A DNA stretch of 64,000 nt, from the NCBI RefSeq assembly GCF_014058425.1, contig NZ_CP049366.1, positions 124,001 through 188,000 on the forward strand. Reading direction: 5' to 3'. Below, piece by piece: positions 15,876 to 24,815 of the stretch. Below the pieces are notes generated by a model. It did no database searches. It was given only the letters and a program-made list of their open reading frames with translations, and was not told the DNA's origin. Source of the stretch: Companilactobacillus pabuli (lineage in GTDB: Bacteria; Bacillota; Bacilli; Lactobacillales; Lactobacillaceae). Made by a program: the position numbers and the translations under genes. Numbering within the stretch: the stretch's first letter is position 1; each line of letters begins with the position of its first letter.

Positions 15876-16835
15876 ATGTCACGTAATTTGAAGAAAATTG
15901 CTATCATGATTGCGACTGTCCTTTTGATTGTTGGATCATTGCCATTCATGAGTTTAACTGCTCAAGCTGCTACAGCTGGTAATGACAAAATTACTATCGG
16001 AACAATCAAGAATACTGCCGCAATGCCTGCTGTCATGGCTAAGGATGCTACTGATTTTAGTCGTAATAATATTAATGTTGATGTGAAATCATTTGATTCT
16101 AACAAGGAATTAAACGATGCTATCACTAATGGTGACGTTAATGTTGCCGCAACTGATTTAGTTAGTTATGCATCCCTTGCTAAGAAGAATTCTACTTGGA
16201 AGATTGTTGGTACTTTGCCTGGTTACTACGGTTTAGTTGCTAACAAGAAGTACAAGAAGGTTAAGAATCTCAAAGGCAAGACGATTGCTATCGACAAGAA
16301 GTCTGGTTCAAAACAATATCTCAAGAGTATTTTGAAGAAGAACAAAGTTAAGTACTCAAGCGTTAAGGTTAAGCAAATCGATGCTGATAGTACTCGTGTT
16401 GATTCTTTGAAGTCTGGCGATATTGACGCTGCCGTTTTGGAAGATCCTTCCATCAGCAATGCCAAGGGTAATGGTGCTAAAGTTTTGAACCGTCAAAAGA
16501 CTGGTAAAGATAATGGTCAAATTTTGATTGCTAACAAGGACTTTACTAAGAAGAATGCTTCTTCAACACAAATTCTAGTTAGTGTTCTTAATACTGAAAT
16601 TAAGAATATCAACAAAGTTGGTGGCTATGGTTCTGCTCAAGCTGCTTTGAGAGACTTTGGTATTAGTGATAAAGGTGCTAAGTATATTACTGATATGAGC
16701 GTTACTTTTAAGAAGGTTCATAAAGTTAAGAAATCTGACTTCAAGAAGGCTTTCAAGTATGCTAAGTCACAAAAGCTCTTTAAAGGTAAGATCAGTTACA
16801 ACAAATACACTTTGAAAGTTAAGGGTGTTAAATAG
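15876..16835 (+). CDS. Orphan secreted substrate-binding-like protein (SsuA/NMT1 type)
   Basis: This is a 319-residue protein. The start is the ATG at 15876 behind AAAGGGAG. The signal peptide ends near LTAQA/A and there is no lipobox Cys. The mature part follows the type 2 periplasmic-binding fold of the NMT1/SsuA kind: KITIGTIKNTAAMPAVMAK, then ATDLVSYASLAKK, NLKGKTIAIDKKSGSK, and LKSGDIDAAVLEDPSI. It is unusually Lys-rich. No ABC permease or ATPase is adjacent, so it either works with a distant transporter or has become a wall-associated cationic protein. Confidence 0.7.
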   Translation: MSRNLKKIAIMIATVLLIVGSLPFMSLTAQAATAGNDKITIGTIKNTAAMPAVMAKDATDFSRNNINVDVKSFDSNKELNDAITNGDVNVAATDLVSYASLAKKNSTWKIVGTLPGYYGLVANKKYKKVKNLKGKTIAIDKKSGSKQYLKSILKKNKVKYSSVKVKQIDADSTRVDSLKSGDIDAAVLEDPSISNAKGNGAKVLNRQKTGKDNGQILIANKDFTKKNASSTQILVSVLNTEIKNINKVGGYGSAQAALRDFGISDKGAKYITDMSVTFKKVHKVKKSDFKKAFKYAKSQKLFKGKISYNKYTLKVKGVK

Positions 16836-16844
16836 TTAATTAAG

Positions 16845-16876
16845 AAGATTAGATCAATGAGATCTAGTCTTTTTTG
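16845..16876 (+). terminator. Rho-independent terminator
   Basis: AAGATTAGATC and GATCTAGTCTT form the stem, with a 5-base loop and a T-run. Confidence 0.75.
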
Positions 16877-16927
16877 TTATCTTCAAATTTTTACCCCAAT
16901 GAATTATAATTTTGAGAGAAGTTATAT

Positions 16928-18301
16928 TTGCAAGGGTGGTATTTTGTTATCAGAAATTTAGTGAACAGCTTATATTTGAAACTTAAACGTAACAAGTGGT
17001 CACTGATAATTCTTGTGGCCATTTTCATTTTTGTATTGATTTTGAATTTGAAGACTTTATATATCGCCGACGATTACGTCTATCATTTTTTCTATCAGAC
17101 GTCATCGCCAACTGAAATTGCTCATCAACAAAAAATCTCCACATTGTTGATACCAGCTTCGATGTGGAATCATTATTTCCTTTGGAATGGGCGTTTCGTG
17201 GCGCATTCAATCGTGCAATTTTTCATGCAATTTAATACTAAGATTCCATTTGATATTTGTAATAGTTTGATTTTCGTAGTTTTAATTATGATGATGAACA
17301 AATTTGCCAGTAAATTGTCTAATAAGAAAGCTCAAGCTTTTGTTTTGCCACTGATTTTTGCCTTTGCTTGGTTTTATCTGCCGTTCTTCGGACAATCGGT
17401 CCTTTGGGTTTCAGGAGCAGGGAATTACTTGTGGATGAGTATTATTTACCTAGGCTTTATCATATACAATTTGAAAGTTCGAGAGCCTAATGTACAGTCA
17501 TTTATTGGTGCGGCAATTATTGGTTTCTTAGCTGGAGCTAGTAATGAGAATTCGGGTCCAGCCGCAATTTTGATTGTCTTATTGTTCATGCTCAAACGTT
17601 TTATAGAGACTCGAAAAATCAGTTTAGTGACATTAACTAGTGTCTTTTTTGGTGGGATAGGTTTCTTGATCATGGTCTTATCCCCAGGCTCTCAAAAACG
17701 AGGCATGATGAGTCGGACTTGGCCAGTTATCCACAAGAATCTCGAAAACATTTATAATTTAACTTTTGATAATTGGAAATGGCTCTATTTATTAGTGGTT
17801 GTTTTGACAATTGTCGGAATAGTGTTGAAGAGATTATCAATCGATAGTTGTTGGTCGATAGTTTTCTTCATGATTGGACATTTTGCGGCCGTTTATGCGA
17901 TGTCATTGTCTCCAGAAGCTCCCCAGAGAACGTTCTTTGGTGGAATCATCTTCTTAGGAATTGCCTTATTTATTCCTGTTTATGCATTGTTCAGCGATGT
18001 TAAATTAGTTTTACCAATTTTATCGGTTCTGACATTAGTCCTGTTTGTCAGAAGTTATGTACCGGCTTATCAAGATATCAATCAGAGTTATCAAGTAAAT
18101 AAGCTGCAGTACCAAAAGATTCTTACTGCTAAAAACGCGGGTAAGAATAGTGTTCATGTACCAATCTTGCCAGTTGCGAAGAGTACTTACAACGCGACTT
18201 ATCAGACATTTACTTTGGACGAGCCTTCAGATCAATTGATGAATCTTTGGGTGGCTAAGTACTTTGATATCGGTAAGGTCTATGGTTATCATCTCAAATA
18301 A
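16928..18301 (+). CDS. DUF6056-like polytopic membrane protein (GT-C-like)
   Basis: This is a 457-residue protein with about ten membrane segments. The start is taken as TTG at 16928, six bases after GAGAGAAG; a TATAAT lies at 16905. Motifs shared with the gene at 22718 are ADDYVYHF after the first helix, GRFVAHSI, VSGAGNYLW, GASNENSGPA, SPGSQKRG and SPEAPQRTFF. Early acidic pairs after the first helix are typical of GT-C glycosyltransferases that use lipid-linked sugars. It probably decorates a surface polymer. Substrate and enzymatic activity are unproven. Confidence 0.65.
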   Translation: MQGWYFVIRNLVNSLYLKLKRNKWSLIILVAIFIFVLILNLKTLYIADDYVYHFFYQTSSPTEIAHQQKISTLLIPASMWNHYFLWNGRFVAHSIVQFFMQFNTKIPFDICNSLIFVVLIMMMNKFASKLSNKKAQAFVLPLIFAFAWFYLPFFGQSVLWVSGAGNYLWMSIIYLGFIIYNLKVREPNVQSFIGAAIIGFLAGASNENSGPAAILIVLLFMLKRFIETRKISLVTLTSVFFGGIGFLIMVLSPGSQKRGMMSRTWPVIHKNLENIYNLTFDNWKWLYLLVVVLTIVGIVLKRLSIDSCWSIVFFMIGHFAAVYAMSLSPEAPQRTFFGGIIFLGIALFIPVYALFSDVKLVLPILSVLTLVLFVRSYVPAYQDINQSYQVNKLQYQKILTAKNAGKNSVHVPILPVAKSTYNATYQTFTLDEPSDQLMNLWVAKYFDIGKVYGYHLK

Positions 18302-18321
18302 AAAAAGTCTATCTAAATTTA
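18302..18321. terminator. Left half of an intergenic hairpin split by the IS3 element
   Basis: GTCTATCTAAATTTA at the left junction joins GATAGGC at 19796 if the insertion is removed. The restored site is a perfect-looking hairpin with one G-T pair and A/T tails on both sides, as for a bidirectional terminator between two convergent genes. Confidence 0.65.
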
Positions 18322-18358
18322 TGAAGTGCAATAAAAAAGTTAGACATTTTTATAAGTT

Positions 18359-19258
18359 TTAAGAAATCATGGATTGTTCCCTGTATTCAACAGGAGACAA
18401 TCCTTTTCTTTTTAAAGAAATTCGGTCATTGTTATACCAAGTAATATATTCATCAACTAATTGCTTTAACTGATCTAAATCAAGAATGTTATACCTGTAA
18501 AGGCACTCTCTTTTGAGCAGATTAAAGAAGCTCTCGATAGGGGCATTATCGTGACAATTACCTTTACGAGACATGCTTTGCTTAATATTCATTTCTTTTA
18601 ATATGTCTCTGTAGTACTTTAATTGATAATGCCATCCCTGATCTGAATGGAGGATTGGATTTAATGATGGATCTATATTTTGTTTCAATTTATCAAGTGT
18701 ATCTTTAATCATTAATTCGTTTGGACTTGAACTTACTGAATAAGATAATATTTCTCCGCTGGCTTGGTCCAAGACAGCGGAAATATAGCCCCATTTTCCT
18801 TTTTGCAAGCGTACTTGAGTCACATCTGTATGTAGTACTTTTAATGGCTCTGTTTCCTTAAACTCTTGTTTTAAGATATTGGGAGCTTTCTTTCCAATAT
18901 TACCTTTAAAGGAACTATAACCAGATGTATGACGCGAATAAATAGTTACTTTCAAATTTAATTTACCCATTAACCGACGTACGGTATCTGGAGAGTTTTT
19001 AAATCCGGCCTTGAGGGATCGCTTCCAGATTCTACGATAACCGTAGGTTGAGTTTGAATCATAATAAGTCTGTGTGATGAATTCCTTCAATTGGGCATAT
19101 TTATCTGGCTTTTTGACTTTATTGAGACGTTCATAATATGTAGATCTTGGTAAATTTATTTTGTTTAATAGTTCAGTAAGTTTGTATTTATTAGTTAACG
19201 ATTCAACTATTTTTGCTTTCTCGAGCTGTGATTGTTTTCTCTCAAGGCCTTTAGTGCT
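18359..19258 (-). CDS. IS3 transposase OrfB (DDE domain), made by -1 frameshift from OrfA
   Basis: The reading frame is open from about 19258 and has no good start of its own. It overlaps the end of OrfA, and T TTA AAA at 19259-19265 is a classic slippery heptamer for -1 frameshifting to an OrfAB fusion. It has the HTH-21-like stretch (LPRSTYYERL), then the rve core with D (LHTDVTQVRL), D (HSDQGWHYQ) and E (NAPIESFFNLLKRE). A TTG at 19090 would give a shorter separate product of 243 residues. Confidence 0.85.
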   Translation of the reverse strand, partial: STKGLERKQSQLEKAKIVESLTNKYKLTELLNKINLPRSTYYERLNKVKKPDKYAQLKEFITQTYYDSNSTYGYRRIWKRSLKAGFKNSPDTVRRLMGKLNLKVTIYSRHTSGYSSFKGNIGKKAPNILKQEFKETEPLKVLHTDVTQVRLQKGKWGYISAVLDQASGEILSYSVSSSPNELMIKDTLDKLKQNIDPSLNPILHSDQGWHYQLKYYRDILKEMNIKQSMSRKGNCHDNAPIESFFNLLKRECLYRYNILDLDQLKQLVDEYITWYNNDRISLKRKGLSPVEYREQSMIS

Positions 19259-19737
19259 TTTAAAATATCACGATCCATTTCTGTATCATGTAATTTTGAC
19301 TTTAAATCAAGTATTTCTTGTTTATATTTTTCTTCTTTTGAAGAACTTAAATGAGTTTTTTTCTTTCTTTTCGCCATTAGCGGGCGTCTCCCTCTGGGAC
19401 GCCGCCTCAATCCCACAACACCATGATGATTATATATATAAATCCAAGAACTAACTTGACTAGGTGATATTTTAAAATGAATTGCGGTATCAAGACGACT
19501 GATCTCGTGTAATTTATAATATTCTATCACGGATAACTTAAAGTCTTGAGAATATTCTTTATGAGATCTTTTATTCTTTAAAGAGCTCAATCCATTAGCT
19601 TCGGCTTCGTGTACCCAATTATAAATAGGGGATTTACTCGGTATCCCATATTTTTTAGCTAAACTAAGTATCGATATTTGTCCTTCTAAATATTCATTTA
19701 CCAATTTTACTTTAAATTCTGAAGAGTATTTGGTCAT
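19207..19737 (-). CDS. IS3 transposase OrfA (helix-turn-helix)
   Basis: This is a 176-residue protein with two helix-turn-helix units (VNEYLEGQISILSLAKKYGI and TAIHFKISPSQVSSWIYIY), a basic GRRPLMAKRKKK segment and a C-terminal leucine-rich coiled coil (YKQEILDLKSKL…). It binds the terminal repeats. Upstream AGGAGC can serve as ribosome binding site. Confidence 0.87.
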   Translation of the reverse strand: MTKYSSEFKVKLVNEYLEGQISILSLAKKYGIPSKSPIYNWVHEAEANGLSSLKNKRSHKEYSQDFKLSVIEYYKLHEISRLDTAIHFKISPSQVSSWIYIYNHHGVVGLRRRPRGRRPLMAKRKKKTHLSSSKEEKYKQEILDLKSKLHDTEMDRDILKALKALRENNHSSRKQK

Positions 19738-19792
19738 AAAAAAAGTGCTCCTAAAGTTGTTAGATTATGTCTAACAATTTTAGAGCACTTCA

Positions 19793-21511
19793 TTAGATAG
19801 GCTTTTCTTCATTTTTAGGTTTTAATTTGAGTAATAGTGGTTTGAGTTTGCTTCTGAATGGATAAGCAATCATGATTAATATCATTATAATTAACGAAAT
19901 AACAGAGAAATGACGAGCAGATTTTTGAATCTTAGTTTCGTAATAATTGACAACGACTTTTCCTTTGCCATTGATGGTGATTTTAGCTAAGTTGTTGTGT
20001 TGTTTGTCCATCGTCAATTTAGAAACTTGTCCGGTAGAATCCTTTGACTGGAAGCCATAGTAACCGATGATTGGTAGATTGACTTCAGCGTTTTTGGCGT
20101 TCTTAAAATTGAAGGTTAATTTAGTGCCAGCTTGTTTGAAATCAGTAATTTTAGCTTTTCCAGACGTGACCTTAGGTTGATGCTTAGTTATCTTCAAAGT
20201 GTCCGTATTAGTCCCTACAGGCAAATATTCTTGACCACCGCCAATACTGTAAGGTGGCATCTTATCGTACTCTGAATAAGGAATTAAGGCGGCTGAGTAG
20301 CTTTGAATGAGTCGATAACCAGCAGAAATCGATAATAATAAAACGAAGGCAATTAGTAGTCCTTTGATGGTGTTAACTTTGAAGATATTTAATGGATCAC
20401 TAGCGACAAAAATTGCCAAGAGAAGCGTAGTTATCATATCAAATCGCCAAGTGTATTGGATCATCTTGAAGGGTGTTTTGTTTAACAAAATCCAAGGGAA
20501 GACCGAAGTTGAACAGACAAAAGTTGCGACACCGATAATTGAAAAATGTCTGACGGCTTTGTTTTGAATCTTGTGAGCTGAAACGATAATAATTACTGAA
20601 GCTATTAATAAGATTAATCCGATATTAGGTTTATCGATGATGTTACTTAAACTCCAATTGAAACTATCTTGCAGGCTATCAGAACCCTTGACCAAAATGC
20701 TCTTAGTTTTTGTTAGTTGGAAAGTTGTGTGTTTGAGTTGTTCTAGCATTGGTAAGAAATAGCCGATACTCAACAATCCCGAACAAATCGTGGCCCAAAG
20801 TAAGGACAACAGACGTTTAGGGTGAAGTTTTAACTCTGGGATTTGGCAAAGAGCAACAATAACGATTAAAATGGCGACTAAGACTGGTGAAAGTGCATGG
20901 GAGTAAATAATTCCCGTCATCCCAAAAGTCAAGAAGAGCCAATTTCGTTTGCGTTCACTGTAGAAAATTTCGTAGATTCCTAGCATGGCAATTGGCAGGA
21001 ATAAGAATGCGCCAACTTCACCGAGATCGTGACGGAACAGTAGATCATGTAGTCGGTAACTAGATAGCGTATAGACAAAACTGAAAACTAAGCTGTTCCA
21101 GTATTTTCTTTGAACCTTGTAAAAACATAAAAATGCTACAACAAAGGTTAAAAAGTTTAAGATAACATAATAACAGGCAATTGCTTGAGCGGTGGAATAT
21201 CCTAATAATTTCATCAAAGCAACTGGATAGAGTAAAAAGTCTGAATAGAAAATATTTGAGATGTATCCGAATCCATCCATGAAAGACATGTTGATCACTG
21301 GGAAATAATCGTGTCTAAGAATCGACTGATACAGTCCTTCGATTCGCATCATATGGAATCTATTATCACTAGGTCCCAAGAACGACCAGATGGAATTATG
21401 ATAAAATTCAGTTTGATAGATAGAGAAAAAACTGGCAATAGCAAAAATACCTAAAGTAATGATAGCAATAATGGTTATTTTAAAATATTTGTTCTTTAAG
21501 ATAGACTGCAT
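19793..21511 (-). CDS. Polytopic membrane protein, GT-C/YfhO-like
   Basis: This is a 572-residue protein with about a dozen membrane segments and an outer C-terminal beta domain (~residues 420-540, KITKHQPKVTSGKAKITDFK) before a last helix. The first loop contains GPSDNRFHMMRIEGLYQS, matching the early acidic motif of GT-C-fold glycosyltransferases; the whole layout is like YfhO-type proteins that glycosylate teichoic acids. Its TAA stop is the TTA duplicated by the IS3 insertion, so the gene is intact. The start is ATG at 21511 behind AGAAAGG. Confidence 0.65.
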   Translation of the reverse strand: MQSILKNKYFKITIIAIITLGIFAIASFFSIYQTEFYHNSIWSFLGPSDNRFHMMRIEGLYQSILRHDYFPVINMSFMDGFGYISNIFYSDFLLYPVALMKLLGYSTAQAIACYYVILNFLTFVVAFLCFYKVQRKYWNSLVFSFVYTLSSYRLHDLLFRHDLGEVGAFLFLPIAMLGIYEIFYSERKRNWLFLTFGMTGIIYSHALSPVLVAILIVIVALCQIPELKLHPKRLLSLLWATICSGLLSIGYFLPMLEQLKHTTFQLTKTKSILVKGSDSLQDSFNWSLSNIIDKPNIGLILLIASVIIIVSAHKIQNKAVRHFSIIGVATFVCSTSVFPWILLNKTPFKMIQYTWRFDMITTLLLAIFVASDPLNIFKVNTIKGLLIAFVLLLSISAGYRLIQSYSAALIPYSEYDKMPPYSIGGGQEYLPVGTNTDTLKITKHQPKVTSGKAKITDFKQAGTKLTFNFKNAKNAEVNLPIIGYYGFQSKDSTGQVSKLTMDKQHNNLAKITINGKGKVVVNYYETKIQKSARHFSVISLIIMILIMIAYPFRSKLKPLLLKLKPKNEEKPI

Positions 21512-21627
21512 ATTTAAACCTTTCTGATTATTATTAGGTTAATTATACTAAGAATTGTTGTTTTGATGATATAAGAAAATGCAAATAAAAATACAAATTG
21601 TCAATTTTTTATTGAGGGGGGAAGAAA

Positions 21628-22647
21628 GTGAAAGGAAAAAGAATCGTTTATATAGACTTCATTCGTGTTTTAGCAATGTTTCTAGTTGTTTTGGCTCATT
21701 CCTGCGCATCTAGGTTGGAACACGGCGTTGGTTCAGTCGATTGGAACGTTGCTCATTCATTAGTAATTATCACAGAAATAGCGGTACCGTTATTCTTTAT
21801 GATCAGTGGCTCGACAATCTTGAATAGTCCTAAAACTCGAAGTATTCGTTATTTGTTCAAGCACCGTTTACCGAAAATCTTAGTACCATTTATAATTTGG
21901 TCGATTATCACGGCTTACTTTGCCCGACAAATTGATGGAACTTATACTTACCACAGTTTCATGCAATCAATTCTATCAATGTATCATCAACCGGTAATTA
22001 TTGCTTATTGGTTTATTTATCCGCTAATTTCCCTATACTTACTGTCACCATTATTAAAAGCTATGGTTGATAGTTTAAGTAGTACTGGATTAACTTACTT
22101 GTTGATTTTGTGGTTTTTCTTCATGATGATTATTCCTGCAATTATTCCTGTTTTACCTTCTGACATCAGAGTTTATTTTAAAGCTTATAGTATGAGTAAA
22201 ATTGTTTTCTCAAGTTATCTAGGCTACTTCTTACTAGGTTATAAACTCTCTCAAGAAAAACATCGTAAAACTAATTGGCTTGTGGGAATTCTACTAATTT
22301 TAATTTTGTTTACGGTAAATATTGAGATTGGTTTGATTGATAACAAAAGTCTATGGAAGATTTTGAATATTTTTTCTATCGGTTCAGTACCATTCATTGC
22401 CGGTTTGATTTTCGTTATTTTGCGTTCGTTTGAAAATAAGTATCATCATTGGTTCAGTAAATTGATTGAGATTCTTGCGCCATTAACGTATGGAGTGTAC
22501 TTGATACACGGTTTAGTGATTAATTTAGTTGAACAATGGTTTGGAACTAGTGCCTACTTTACTAACTTCTTATTGACATCGTTGATTTCTCTAGTTGTGA
22601 TATTTATTTTGAGCAAGATTCCTCTGATTAGGAAAATATTATTATAA
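21628..22647 (+). CDS. Acyltransferase 3 family membrane O-acyltransferase
   Basis: This is a 339-residue protein with about ten membrane segments. The start is a GTG at 21628 behind GAGGGGGGAAG. It opens with the family motif IDFIRVLAMFLVVLAHS, whose His is the proposed catalytic residue, and later has the MISGS and YGVYLIHGLV motifs. These enzymes add acetyl or similar groups to sugars of surface polymers. It sits among GT-C-like genes, consistent with glycan decoration. The acceptor is unknown. Confidence 0.85.
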   Translation: MKGKRIVYIDFIRVLAMFLVVLAHSCASRLEHGVGSVDWNVAHSLVIITEIAVPLFFMISGSTILNSPKTRSIRYLFKHRLPKILVPFIIWSIITAYFARQIDGTYTYHSFMQSILSMYHQPVIIAYWFIYPLISLYLLSPLLKAMVDSLSSTGLTYLLILWFFFMMIIPAIIPVLPSDIRVYFKAYSMSKIVFSSYLGYFLLGYKLSQEKHRKTNWLVGILLILILFTVNIEIGLIDNKSLWKILNIFSIGSVPFIAGLIFVILRSFENKYHHWFSKLIEILAPLTYGVYLIHGLVINLVEQWFGTSAYFTNFLLTSLISLVVIFILSKIPLIRKILL

Positions 22648-22678
22648 AACGCTTATTTTCGGGATAAGCGTTTTTTTG
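22646..22678 (+). terminator. Rho-independent terminator
   Basis: AAACGCTTAT and ATAAGCGTTT form the stem, followed by a T-run. Confidence 0.8.
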
Positions 22679-22717
22679 TTGTTTCGTGAATTATAAGGTT
22701 GTTTTATACTGGTAACT

Positions 22718-24145
22718 ATGTTGAAGAAAATAGGGGAATTTTTTAGAGGAAAGTTTTTTGCACCAATCATGTTTTTGATATCATTTTTGTATTTTGGATT
22801 ATTTCGAGTTCTGATGATTCCTTCTGGAGATGATTATTTCTGGGGTGGAGAACAAGGAGCTTATTTGATTCGTCATATGTTTTACGGACCACAGGCTATT
22901 TATGGAGGAAGTAGCAACGGTCGTTATTTTGGGAATACTTTGGAAATTTTCACAATGCATAGTTTGCCACTGGCAGCTTTGAGCTATGGGATATTTTGGA
23001 CGTTGTTATTGTGGGCAATATGGAGATTAGCAGGTAAAAGTATTACTGCGTTGTTATTGTCATTAACTTTTGTTTTTACTTTGCAAGGGGCTTTTATCAA
23101 TAATGTACTGGCTTGGAATGCCGGTTTCGTCAATTATGTGCCACCGATGGCCTTAGTATTGAGTTATTTAGTTATTGTCGACTATGGTCAAAAGAAAATT
23201 TTGCCGTGGATGTTTGCTTTATTGACCTTAGTTTTAGGTTATTCGGCGGGATTGTTCACTGAGGCACTGACATTAGGACAAATTTGTTTAGCTGTTCTAG
23301 TGATTTTGTATTTCCGCAAGCAAACTAAGCTGTACCATATCACTTATTTGTTAGGGACAATCATTTCTGCTATCGTCATGTTCTCTCATCCCGGTTATCG
23401 TGGGAAAAGTACTTATCGAGGGACCACTTTTGATCCAAAAGTTATTTGGAGTTGGTTCTCCAATGTGACACATTTTTGGTTGATTACTTTTAATATTGTT
23501 CTGTTAGCCGCAATTTTGTTAGCAATTTTGACTTTAGTTTTGAAATCAGACTTCTCAATGGTTAAAAAAATCAGTATGTCGATTATTTCAGCCGCGTTCT
23601 TGTTCTACTATGCGATTGCTAATGCCGTTTTAAGTACGATTCCGAAGAACGATATGTATGGCTATAATTCAATCAGTTTGCCAATTTCAGTGACCGATAC
23701 TTTGGTCAGTTTGTTGCTAGTGATTTTTATCGGCTACAGCATTTTCACTTTTTATAAGACTGATGCCAAAATGTGGCTCTATTACTTGATGACCGGAATT
23801 ATCGTTGGTCAATTGTTATTCGTATCGGCACCGGTTAATTGTCGTGGCTACTTTTTGACTTATGTCTTCATGTACTTGATTGCGATGCGTTTTGTAATTG
23901 ATGCTTTCTCAAAGATTAAATTGATCAACTGGGCGATTGTTATTGCCGTAGTTGCGATGGGGGTAAGTTATCAATCGATGTTGTATCAAAACCGTCAAGT
24001 AAATCTAGAACGAGTATCTGATCCACAATTTTATAATGGTAAAGTCGAGTTAACTAAGCACGTTCCTTACCGTCAATTCGTTTGGTCAAATGATTTAATG
24101 AATCAACAGAATCCAACCTATTGGAAGAACTATTTAGGTAAGTAG
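22718..24145 (+). CDS. DUF6056-like polytopic membrane protein, paralogue of 16928-18301
   Basis: This is a 475-residue protein with about eleven membrane segments. It shares with the gene at 16928 the loop motif SGDDYFWGG, GRYFGNTLE, NAGFVNYVPP, SAGLFTEA and HPGYRGKS. It is probably a GT-C-like sugar transferase or a related surface-polymer protein. There is no good ribosome binding site: TATACT (22705-22710) lies only eight bases before the ATG, so the mRNA may be leaderless. The stop codon lies at the start of a short tandem repeat. Confidence 0.65.
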   Translation: MLKKIGEFFRGKFFAPIMFLISFLYFGLFRVLMIPSGDDYFWGGEQGAYLIRHMFYGPQAIYGGSSNGRYFGNTLEIFTMHSLPLAALSYGIFWTLLLWAIWRLAGKSITALLLSLTFVFTLQGAFINNVLAWNAGFVNYVPPMALVLSYLVIVDYGQKKILPWMFALLTLVLGYSAGLFTEALTLGQICLAVLVILYFRKQTKLYHITYLLGTIISAIVMFSHPGYRGKSTYRGTTFDPKVIWSWFSNVTHFWLITFNIVLLAAILLAILTLVLKSDFSMVKKISMSIISAAFLFYYAIANAVLSTIPKNDMYGYNSISLPISVTDTLVSLLLVIFIGYSIFTFYKTDAKMWLYYLMTGIIVGQLLFVSAPVNCRGYFLTYVFMYLIAMRFVIDAFSKIKLINWAIVIAVVAMGVSYQSMLYQNRQVNLERVSDPQFYNGKVELTKHVPYRQFVWSNDLMNQQNPTYWKNYLGK

Positions 24146-24448
24146 AAAAGTAGAAAAATAGAAAAGTAGAAAAATAGAAATATAGAAATAATAGAAGAGT
24201 CGTACGAATTAAATTACAGCTTAATGGATGAAAGTAAGTCTAATTAGTTGGCGTAGAGCAGACTAGTTAGGCTTTTTATATTGATAAAATGATAATGATA
24301 GGATGCAGAATCTAGTCGGAGACAAAAGTACTTGAGCCATCACAGGGCTTTTGGGGATGTCAACATAATAACCACAATAACCATCCCAACAAATCATTCA
24401 TTTAATGTATAATAAAAGCAGTATTAACTTAAAAGGTGGTAATTTGCA
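24146..24448. other. Intergenic region: tandem repeat, terminator, two hairpins
   Basis: No gene is visible here. From 24141 to 24196 there is an A-rich tandem repeat of AAGTAGAAAAATAGAA type. A terminator follows at 24236-24275. Then come two possible stems, CAAAAG/CTTTTG (24323-24353) and directly after it GGGATG/CATCCC (24354-24387), and a TATAAT at 24408 with a weak -35 for the next gene. Confidence 0.55.
24236..24276 (+). terminator. Rho-independent terminator
   Basis: AGTCTAATTAGT and ACTAGTTAGGCT form a long stem with one G-T pair and a T5 tail. Confidence 0.75.
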
Positions 24449-24688
24449 ATGCTTGAAAACGTACATGGTATTGTTAAGGTCAACCAAGATGCACGTTACG
24501 TGGTTTTCTTGTTTGATACTTATGAAGTGAACCGTAAAATGCTCCAAGACAAATATGTCAAAGGCGAATCAGCTTGGTACACAGATGCTAAAGGTACCGG
24601 CGATGATGGCAAAGTATTCTATCGTATCGCTGAGGATGGCGAATGGATCGAAGCCGAATACGTTACTTACGTTGATACCGATGAATAA
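24449..24688 (+). CDS. Stand-alone SLAP-like domain protein without signal peptide
   Basis: This is a 79-residue acidic protein behind AAAGGTGG. Nearly all of it is one SLAP-type unit (VNRKMLQDKYVKGESAWYTD…FYRIAEDGEWIEAEYVTY). No signal peptide or membrane segment is present and no upstream in-frame start could add one. It would stay in the cytoplasm or leave by a non-classical route. A terminator lies before it, and the SLAP-bearing glucosaminidase follows on its own promoter. Its role is unknown. Confidence 0.72.
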   Translation: MLENVHGIVKVNQDARYVVFLFDTYEVNRKMLQDKYVKGESAWYTDAKGTGDDGKVFYRIAEDGEWIEAEYVTYVDTDE

Positions 24689-24765
24689 TGTTACAAAAGA
24701 TTTAAATTTGCACGAAAAAGTTTAAAATTTGCCTGATTTCTTAAGGTTTTATTGAAGCCAACCTG

Positions 24766-24794
24766 TTTAAATAGTAGTCTACTGTTAGTATATT
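24766..24794 (+). promoter_or_regulatory. Promoter of the glucosaminidase gene
   Basis: TTTAAA (24766-24771), a 17-base spacer and TATATT (24789-24794). Confidence 0.5.
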
Positions 24795-24815
24795 TTTAGA
24801 GTGGAGGGAGACACT

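Larger units (their letters stand above)
18322..19792 (-). mobile_element. IS3-family insertion sequence (IS150-like), 1471 bp
   Basis: Terminal inverted repeats read TGAAGTGC…GTTAGACAT from both ends (18322 inward and 19792 inward). The flanks carry a 3-base target duplication, TTA (18319-18321 and 19793-19795). The element encodes OrfA and OrfB in overlapping frames with the DDE motif intact, so it may be active. Confidence 0.9.

Noticed and set aside
19793-21511. IS3 disruption of the adjacent membrane-protein gene
   Set aside because: The target duplication restores the TAA stop, so the reading frame is complete.
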